DNA from: JBDHRG01 sp039807445
Lineage (GTDB): Bacteria > Pseudomonadota > Gammaproteobacteria > Competibacterales > Competibacteraceae
Length of the DNA: 18,360 bases
Assembly (NCBI GenBank): GCA_039807445.1
Contig: JBDHRG010000063.1
Location: 1-18,360 of the forward strand
Reading direction: 5' to 3'
Shown piece by piece: positions 14,051 to 18,360 of this stretch (the stretch's first letter is position 1; every line of letters starts with the position of its first letter). The notes beneath the pieces are model-generated. The model was not told the DNA's origin. It searched no databases and saw only the letters and a list, made by a program, of their open reading frames with translations. The position numbers and the translations under genes are program-made.

Positions 14051-15739
14051 TCACTCGGGAAGTTCGATCGGCCCGATGTCACCGAAAACATCGCCAGGCC
14101 CGGGATTGTCGGGGTGGGACCCGCCGCCGAAGTGGTTCATGATGCCCCAGACGGCGTTCAGAGCCGTCTGGACGGCGCCTTCGACCCAAGCCGGGGTCCA
14201 CGAGACATCATCCCCGGCGATGAAGATGCCGCGGTGCTCGGGCGGCATGTCAGCCTGCATGAAGTGAGCGTACATGCGCTGGTTGTAGCGATAGTGTCCC
14301 GGCAGCGCCCCCTTGAAAGCCCCGAGGAAATGCGGGTCGGCCTCCCAGGACACGGTGATCGGATCGCCGACGATATGGCTGGCGATATCGACCTCCGGAT
14401 AGATCTTACCGAGCGCGTCCAGAGCCAGCTTCACGCGCTTGTCGATCGGTTGCGGCAGCATCTTGAGAGCGTCGCTCATCCACGAATACGACAGGCAGAT
14501 GACGCCTGGCTTGTCATCGCCATGGTCGAACAGGTAGGTGCCGCGCGTGATGCGGTCGGTCAGCGTCATGCTCATCACGTCGCGGCCGGTACGCGGATCC
14601 TTGTCCTTCCAGAACGGCCGGTCGACCATGACGAACGTCTTCGACGACTGCATGTAGCGCGTGCGGTCGAGCGCCATCCACATCTTCTGGGAAAAGAGCG
14701 ATTCGTCGCATTCGATCTGGGTGGTCAGCAGCCAGCTCTGGCACGTCGCCAGCACGGCGTCGTAGCTGCGGGTGTCGCCCCAGCGGTCGGTGACGGCGAG
14801 CTTGCCGTCACTTTCGCGCGCGATCCTGATCACCCCCGGTTTCGGTGCACCGCCATGGAGCGAGGCGAGCGTCGTGCCTTTCGGCCAGTGGACCATCGTT
14901 TCGGGCGCATGACGCCAGATCCCCTGTGGAACCTGTTCGACGCCGCCGACGACGAAACGCTGATCCTCATCGCAATTGGTCATCACGACGCGGAAAATCT
15001 CCAGCATCGAGTTGGGGAAATCCGAATCCCAGCCGCCGGTGCCGAAACCGACCTGGCCGAACACTTCGCGGTGGTGGAAGGAGAGTCGCGAGAAGGCCCT
15101 GGAGCTGGCGAGAAAGTCGTAGAAGGTCCGGTCATCCCAGCGCGGGACCAAGGCGTTCCAGAGCGCCTTCAGTTTCGGAACATCGCGCGCGCGGATCGCG
15201 TCCTGGATTTCGGAGAATCGCCCGCCTTCTTCCAGTGCCTCGGCCCAGGCAGCGGCGACCTCCTTGAACAGGCTGGGCAGATCGTCGAGCTTTCGGGCAT
15301 AGTAGGTTTTGCCTTCGAGATCGACGACCGTGCTGCCCGCGGCTTCGGTGAGCGGATTCGGAAACGGCCGCGTCTCCAGCTTCAGCTTGTCGACATAGTG
15401 GTAAAACGCGGTCGACGAGATCGGGAAACGCATACCCCCGAGCTCCGCGATCACGCCCTCGGCACCTTCGAAGGGTTGCGAGCGCAGGCGCCCTCCCATC
15501 TGGGAAGCTTCGTAGACGACCGGTTTGAGGCCGAGCTTCATCAGTTCGTAGGCAGCGACCAGGCCGGAAATGCCCGCGCCCACGATCGCGACTTCGGCGC
15601 CATGGCGATCGGCCGGAATCGACCCCAGCCCCGCCGGGTGATTGATCCAGTCGTCGAACGGAAAAGGGAAATCCGGACCGAAAATGGTGACGGGCCGCTT
15701 CTCGCCGTTCGAAGAGGTGTAGAGGTTTGCATTCGTCAT
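14051..15739 (-). CDS. davB: L-lysine 2-monooxygenase (FAD-dependent)
   Basis: This 562-residue flavoprotein oxidises L-lysine with O2 to 5-aminopentanamide, CO2 and water, the first step of the 5-aminovalerate pathway. The FAD Rossmann motif is AIVGAGISGLVAAYEL (51-66) with the ribose-binding Glu78 in VVYEAS, then MGGRLRSQ and ELGGMRFP, as in the lysine/tryptophan/phenylalanine monooxygenase group. Long stretches agree with Pseudomonas DavB as I recall it: VTIFGPDFPFPFDDW, FGQVGFGTGGWDSDFPNSML, RTRYMQSSKTFVMV, CLSYSWMSDALKML and DDVSWTPAWVEGAVQTALN. The closest alternative is tryptophan 2-monooxygenase (IaaM), but that differs in these stretches and usually pairs with IaaH, not DavA. The start at 15739 has GGAAG eight bases upstream. 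The frame stays open beyond it but the family N-terminus starts here. Confidence 0.95.
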   Translation of the reverse strand: MTNANLYTSSNGEKRPVTIFGPDFPFPFDDWINHPAGLGSIPADRHGAEVAIVGAGISGLVAAYELMKLGLKPVVYEASQMGGRLRSQPFEGAEGVIAELGGMRFPISSTAFYHYVDKLKLETRPFPNPLTEAAGSTVVDLEGKTYYARKLDDLPSLFKEVAAAWAEALEEGGRFSEIQDAIRARDVPKLKALWNALVPRWDDRTFYDFLASSRAFSRLSFHHREVFGQVGFGTGGWDSDFPNSMLEIFRVVMTNCDEDQRFVVGGVEQVPQGIWRHAPETMVHWPKGTTLASLHGGAPKPGVIRIARESDGKLAVTDRWGDTRSYDAVLATCQSWLLTTQIECDESLFSQKMWMALDRTRYMQSSKTFVMVDRPFWKDKDPRTGRDVMSMTLTDRITRGTYLFDHGDDKPGVICLSYSWMSDALKMLPQPIDKRVKLALDALGKIYPEVDIASHIVGDPITVSWEADPHFLGAFKGALPGHYRYNQRMYAHFMQADMPPEHRGIFIAGDDVSWTPAWVEGAVQTALNAVWGIMNHFGGGSHPDNPGPGDVFGDIGPIELPE

Positions 15740-15798
15740 GACAGGGACTTCCGCCTGGTCAGAAAAGCTTGTTACGGCGCAGCGCCGAATGTCCACGG

Positions 15799-15836
15799 GC
15801 GCGATCACGGGCGTCAGTCGGCCCGTATAATCGCGC
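15799..15836. promoter_or_regulatory. Hairpin/palindrome with embedded TATAAT between davB and lrp
   Basis: GCGCGAT-C-ACGGGC (15799-15812), an 8-base loop, and GCCCGT-ATA-ATCGCGC (15821-15836) form a two-part inverted repeat. TATAAT at 15826-15831 on the plus strand is a perfect -10 hexamer and lies inside the right arm. No matching -35 is visible, as expected for an activator-dependent promoter. It is 60 bases upstream of davB on one side and 283 bases upstream of lrp on the other. It could be an operator controlling either gene. Confidence 0.45.
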
Positions 15837-15891
15837 AGGGCTGATTCCGGTCGCCATGCAAACGACGGTGCGTGACCCCTTTTTCGTTCTG

Positions 15892-16061
15892 GGGGCTCCG
15901 GTGGCTGCCGCGCAGCTGTGCTCCGGCGGCGAATCCAGTCTAGCACCGCGGCTTCTCGCGGCTCTGCCGTTTGGCATACGCCTGTGCGCAGATTCTGCCG
16001 GACTCGACCGCGTTCGCGGCAGATCCTGCCGATCGGCCCTTTCCAAACTGAAGCGATGCGC
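15892..16061. repeat. Duplicated intergenic control region, copy B
   Basis: This is the direct-repeat partner of 12962-13140; the core is 15936-16031. It lies upstream of the lrp gene, ending 57 bases before its ATG. The hairpin seen in copy A is eroded here (GCATAC-GCCT-GTGCGC). The shared CAGTCTAGCACCGCGG opening and the CTGCCG boxes are kept. The 379-base davB-lrp gap holds this copy, the TATAAT palindrome, and nothing else that I can identify. Confidence 0.9.
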
Positions 16062-16118
16062 CTACGCTTGCGCGGCCTCCGGGAAGGGCCCCGAAGCCCT
16101 CCAGCCACCGCGCCGCCG

Positions 16119-16613
16119 ATGAAGAACCGACTCAAGCTCGACCGCCTCTATCTGCGCATCCTCGGGGTGCTGCAGCGCAATGCCCGCATCGCCAACCAGC
16201 ATCTCGCCGACGAGGTCGGGCTGTCGCCGAGCCCGTGCCTCGAGCGCGTGCGCAAGCTCGAGCGCGAGGGCTACATCCGCCGCTACCTGGCCGACATCGA
16301 GCTCGCGCGGCTGGGACCGAGCGTCAGCGTGTACGCGCTGGTGTCGCTCGGCACCCACGAGCAGGCGCGCTTCGAGCGCTTCGACCGCGCGATCGCGGCG
16401 ATGCCGCAAGTGGTCGAGTGCAGCAAGGTCAGCGGCCCGGTCGACTACGTGATGCGCTGGGTGTGCCGCTCGCTGGCCGAATACCACCAGCTCAGCGACC
16501 GCCTGCTCGACGCCGTCCCTGGCGCCAGCATCACCAGCCACATCGTGCTCGAGCAGACCAAGGCTTTCGCCGGCTACCCGCTCGAGCAACTGATCGAGCC
16601 GCAGGCGGACTGA
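16119..16613 (+). CDS. Lrp/AsnC-family transcriptional regulator
   Basis: This 164-residue regulator has an N-terminal helix-turn-helix (residues about 8-50; LDRLYLRILGVLQRNARIANQ then LADEVGLSPSPCLERVRKLE, with EGYIRRYLADIELARLG leading to the linker). A C-terminal RAM domain (about 68-150; VYALVSLG, VVECSKVSGPVDYVMRWVC, ITSHIVLEQTKAF) binds amino acids and drives oligomerisation. Lrp/AsnC proteins often respond to lysine, leucine or related amino acids. Its position beside davBA and amino-acid transport genes suggests lysine sensing, which is inferred. It lies divergent from davB and 55 bases before the second binding-protein gene. The ribosome site is poor, so the start is chosen from the family's normal N-terminus. 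The last codons (YPLEQLIEPQAD) recur in the fragment at 17619. Confidence 0.92.
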   Translation: MKNRLKLDRLYLRILGVLQRNARIANQHLADEVGLSPSPCLERVRKLEREGYIRRYLADIELARLGPSVSVYALVSLGTHEQARFERFDRAIAAMPQVVECSKVSGPVDYVMRWVCRSLAEYHQLSDRLLDAVPGASITSHIVLEQTKAFAGYPLEQLIEPQAD

Positions 16614-16668
16614 GCACCGGCTAGACTGCCGGAGCCGACCCTTTCGCCTGCGGCACGGGAGAACCCTG

Positions 16669-17451
16669 ATGAATAAGATCGTCGTCACCGCGCTCGCCGG
16701 CGCGCTCGTGCTCGGCATGGGCCCGGCCTTCGCCAAGGACTGGAAGACCGTGCGCATCGCCACCGAAGGCGCCTTCCCGCCGTTCAACTACGTCGAGGCC
16801 AGCGGCGAGCTCGGCGGCTTCGAGGTCGACCTGGCCCGGGCGCTGTGCGACGAGATGAAGGTCAAGTGCACCATCGCCAAACAGGACTGGGACGGCATGA
16901 TCCCGGCGCTCTTGGCGCGCAAGTTCGACGCGATCGTCGCCTCGATGTCGATCACCGAAGAGCGCAAGCAGAAGGTCGACTTCTCGCAGCCCTACTACCA
17001 GACTCCGGCGCGCTTCGTCGCCAGGAAGGGTTCGGGACTGGTGGTCAGCAAGGAAGGCCTGAAGGGCAAGACCATCGGCGTGCAGCGCGAGACGGTCTAC
17101 GACCGCTACGCCAGCGACAACTACGGCGAGGCCGCCGAGATCAAACGCTACGCCAGCGCCGAGGAAGCGCGCCTCGACCTGCTCGCCGGGCGCATCGACG
17201 CCGACGTCGACGACGCCGCGGTGATCTCCGAGAGCTTCCTGAAGAAGCCCGACGGCAAGGACTTCGAGTTCGTCGGCGAACCTGCGGTCGACGAGAAGTG
17301 GTTCGGCCCCGGCATCGGCGTTGCGCTGCGCAAGGAAGACAAGGATCTGAAGGCGATGTTCGACAAAGCCATCGACACCCTGTACGCCAACGGCACCTAC
17401 CAGAAGATCATGGCCAGGCACCTGGACTTCGACATCTCGATCAAGCGGTGA
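16669..17451 (+). CDS. Second periplasmic amino-acid-binding protein, paralogue of the ABC operon's own
   Basis: This 260-residue protein has a signal peptide ending PAFA-KDW and the HisJ/ArgT signatures GGFEVDLARALCDEM, DWDGMIPALLARKFDAIVASM and ITEERKQKVDFSQPYY. The mature part is about 75% identical to the protein at 11299-12093, and even the region around the ribosome site and first codons (GGAGAACCC, then MNKIVVTA) is conserved, so this is a duplication. No permease or ATPase gene follows, so it probably feeds the same HisQMP-type importer, extending or tuning substrate range. It is 55 bases after lrp and likely cotranscribed with it. Differences lie mostly in surface loops and in the stretch EFVGEPAVDEKWFGPGIG. 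Confidence 0.92.
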   Translation: MNKIVVTALAGALVLGMGPAFAKDWKTVRIATEGAFPPFNYVEASGELGGFEVDLARALCDEMKVKCTIAKQDWDGMIPALLARKFDAIVASMSITEERKQKVDFSQPYYQTPARFVARKGSGLVVSKEGLKGKTIGVQRETVYDRYASDNYGEAAEIKRYASAEEARLDLLAGRIDADVDDAAVISESFLKKPDGKDFEFVGEPAVDEKWFGPGIGVALRKEDKDLKAMFDKAIDTLYANGTYQKIMARHLDFDISIKR

Positions 17452-17488
17452 GGCGCCGCGCCCGGGGCCGCCCGCCCGGGGGCCTCAC
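17448..17488. terminator. Hairpin spanning both convergent stop codons, candidate bidirectional terminator
   Basis: GTGAGGC (17448-17454) and GCCTCAC (17482-17488) are perfect outer arms, with CCCGGG and CCCGGG as inner arms around a GC-rich loop. The left arm contains the stop codon of the binding-protein gene and the right arm contains the stop of the asparaginase remnant on the other strand. No T-tract follows on either side, so termination efficiency is uncertain. Confidence 0.55.
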
Positions 17489-17619
17489 GCCGTACGGTAC
17501 GCCTCGGCATGGATCGCCGTGCGCAGCACGCCGTCTTCGCGCACCCAGCCGCAATACATGCCCGCACAGTTGGACGACAGCGCGAGATGGCCGTGGCGAT
17601 CGACCGCGACCGGCCCGCT
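17485..17619 (-). pseudogene. 3' remnant of an isoaspartyl peptidase/L-asparaginase (Ntn-hydrolase) gene
   Basis: The minus strand encodes about 43 residues in one frame, ending at a TGA: GPVAVDRHGHLALSSNCAGM, followed by YCGWVREDGVLRTAIHAEAYR. The pattern G-x-[IV]-A-x-D-x-x-G-x-x-A-L-x-x-N-x-x-G-M-Y-x-G-W is the C-terminal end of threonine-type isoaspartyl peptidases/asparaginases as I know the family. There is no start codon and no N-terminal part. Upstream the frame meets Lrp-like sequence at about 17619, so the gene has been cut by a deletion. Confidence is limited because only a short tail remains. Confidence 0.65.
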
Positions 17620-17664
17620 CGAGCAGCTGATCGAGCCACCGCAGGCGGATCGAGCGAAGACCGG
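17619..17664 (+). pseudogene. 3' remnant of a second Lrp/AsnC regulator gene
   Basis: The plus strand reads CCGCTCGAGCAGCTGATCGA followed by GCCACCGCAGGCGGA, matching the end of the intact lrp gene (16579-16613) with one substitution and one 3-base insertion. It translates as PLEQLIEPPQAD against PLEQLIEPQAD. The stop is lost (GATCGA in place of GACTGA) and the frame runs on to 17701. Similarity may continue a few bases past the former stop (GAGC...ACCGGC). No other part of an lrp gene is nearby, so this is a fragment, joined directly to the asparaginase remnant. Confidence 0.75.
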
Positions 17665-17680
17665 CCTCGTCGCAGGGGGG

Positions 17681-18160
17681 TCAAGCGAACGACGGCGCTG
17701 AATCCCGCTCGGCGCGCGCTGCGGCCTCGCGGCGGGCGCGCGAAGTCACCATCACCAGCGCTTCGCCGTCGATGACCACCGTGTCGCCGACGCGGCAGAC
17801 CGATTCCAGCACCACGCGCCGCTTCTCGGGAATCACCTCTTTCACCCGCACGCTCGCGTGGACGGTATTCCCGGGGCGCACCGGCGCCCTGAAACGGAGC
17901 TGCTGGCCGAGGTAGATCGTGCCGGGCCCGGGCAGGCGGTTGGCGATGGCGGCCGAGATCACGCTCGCCGCCAGCATGCCGTGGGCGATGCGCCCACCGA
18001 AGGCCGTGCCGGCGGCGAACTCTTCGTCGATGTGCACCGCGTTGTTGTCGCCCGAGACGCCAGCGAACATCACGATGTCGGCCTCCGTGATGGTCTTGGC
18101 GAAACTCGCGCGCATGCCCACGTGCAGGTCTTCGATGTCGTAGCCGTTCAGTTCATTCAT
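17681..18160 (-). CDS. MaoC-like (R)-specific enoyl-CoA hydratase
   Basis: This 159-residue hot-dog-fold protein is predicted to hydrate enoyl-CoA to (R)-3-hydroxyacyl-CoA, as PhaJ and related enzymes do. The hydratase-2 motif is present: FAGVSGDNNAVHIDEEFA with catalytic Asp38 and His43, followed by GGRIAHGMLAAS (55-66). The middle YLGQQLRFRAPVRPGNTV and VVIDGEALVMV strands fit the family. The ATG at 18160 follows GGAGA at about nine bases. The upstream neighbour on the same strand is an acyl-CoA synthetase, which suggests a shared acyl-CoA pathway, separate in theme from the lysine genes. Some family members are fused to dehydrogenases; this one is free-standing. Confidence 0.88.
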   Translation of the reverse strand: MNELNGYDIEDLHVGMRASFAKTITEADIVMFAGVSGDNNAVHIDEEFAAGTAFGGRIAHGMLAASVISAAIANRLPGPGTIYLGQQLRFRAPVRPGNTVHASVRVKEVIPEKRRVVLESVCRVGDTVVIDGEALVMVTSRARREAAARAERDSAPSFA

Positions 18161-18240
18161 GCATCAAGTCTCCGTCGAGTGTTCGAATCAGCCTGTACGG
18201 CGCGTCGGGCCGGACGCTCCGTGCACCGACGTAAGATTGC

Positions 18241-18267
18241 TCGCTGCGCTGGCGGAAGCCGCAGCGA
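18241..18267 (-). terminator. Candidate hairpin between the acyl-CoA synthetase and maoC-like genes
   Basis: TCGCTGCG and CGCAGCGA are perfect 8-base arms with an 11-base spacer. On the minus strand the stem is followed by GCAATCTTACG, only modestly T-rich. It could weaken read-through from the synthetase gene into the maoC-like gene. The rest of the 123-base gap shows nothing clear. Confidence 0.4.
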
Positions 18268-18283
18268 TTCCCCGGGAACCGTG

Positions 18284-18360
18284 TCAGCCGCTGCCGAGCG
18301 CCTTGGCCTGCTCGCGCAGCACGAACTTCTGCACCTTGCCGGTCGAGGTCTTGGGCAGCG
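18284..18360 (-). CDS. 3' end of an AMP-forming acyl-CoA synthetase (partial)
   Basis: The last 25 codons of a gene entering from the right edge read LPKTSTGKVQKFVLREQAKA and four further residues before a TGA stop. PKT-x-TGKVQKF-x-LR is the A10 motif of the adenylate-forming family, and its Lys (in GKVQK) is the catalytic lysine of acyl-CoA synthetases. The short tail after it is usual for medium/long-chain fatty-acyl-CoA ligases. The substrate cannot be judged from this fragment. Confidence 0.85.
   Translation of the reverse strand, partial: LPKTSTGKVQKFVLREQAKALGSG

Noticed and set aside
11185..14142. A 985-codon plus-strand frame opposite the ABC genes and davA
   Set aside because: It runs antisense to five lines of clear family evidence and through the duplicated noncoding region. 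Its composition is that of a shadow.
14051..15739. davB as tryptophan 2-monooxygenase (iaaM) of indole-acetamide hormone synthesis
   Set aside because: The fold and several motifs are shared, but the detailed sequence follows lysine 2-monooxygenase and the partner is DavA, not an IaaH amidase.
13952..15844. A 630-codon open frame on the plus strand opposite davB
   Set aside because: It is antisense to a gene with full family identity and has no domain pattern or ribosome site. Long antisense frames are expected in GC-rich DNA.
18161..18283. A small RNA gene or riboswitch upstream of the maoC-like gene
   Set aside because: Only one 8-bp hairpin is visible and no conserved riboswitch core was recognised; a weak terminator is the simpler reading.

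Overview
The window is GC-rich, gene-dense bacterial DNA. FadL-type and lipoprotein genes, DapC/DapD lysine synthesis and a HisJQMP-type amino-acid transporter all point to a proteobacterium. The combination best fits a betaproteobacterium (Rhodocyclales-like), but that placement is an inference from gene content. I found no rRNA, tRNA, CRISPR array or transposase.

Left part (1-7979). A FadL/TodX-type outer-membrane protein (-) is divergent from a ModE-like one-component regulator with a fused binding-protein domain (+). hisN (+) follows and converges on an L,D-transpeptidase lipoprotein (-). Next come dapC and dapD (+), successive-pathway lysine/diaminopimelate enzymes separated by a heptanucleotide tandem repeat, and then an AstE/AspA-family zinc acylase (+). 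A nested inverted-repeat element lies between that gene and the convergent SIMPL-domain gene.

Central part (7980-12948). All genes are on the minus strand. In transcription order they are an ABC ATPase, a periplasmic binding protein, two permeases, a strong intrinsic terminator, a GntR/FCD regulator and a SIMPL-domain exported protein. The four ABC genes form a basic/polar amino-acid importer of the HisJQMP/ArgT kind.

Right part (12949-18360). davA and davB (-) encode 5-aminovaleramidase and lysine 2-monooxygenase, the first two steps of the 5-aminovalerate route of lysine breakdown. They sit between two imperfect direct copies of one intergenic region. An Lrp/AsnC regulator (+) and a second binding protein (+), about three-quarters identical to the first, follow. 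Beyond them is a recombination scar in which the 3' end of an isoaspartyl peptidase/asparaginase gene (-) is joined to the 3' end of a second Lrp gene (+). A MaoC-type hydratase (-) and the 3' end of an acyl-CoA synthetase (-) close the window.

Reading of the whole: this is a lysine uptake, sensing and oxidation locus. It appears to have been assembled by inserting davBA into the divergent control region between the ABC operon and the lrp gene, leaving a duplicated control region. Enzyme identities for davA, davB, dapC, dapD and hisN are strong. The assembly history and shared regulation are inferences. I did not find a clearly new molecular machine; the most unusual signals are the duplicated control region, the gene-fusion scar and the dapC-dapD repeat.
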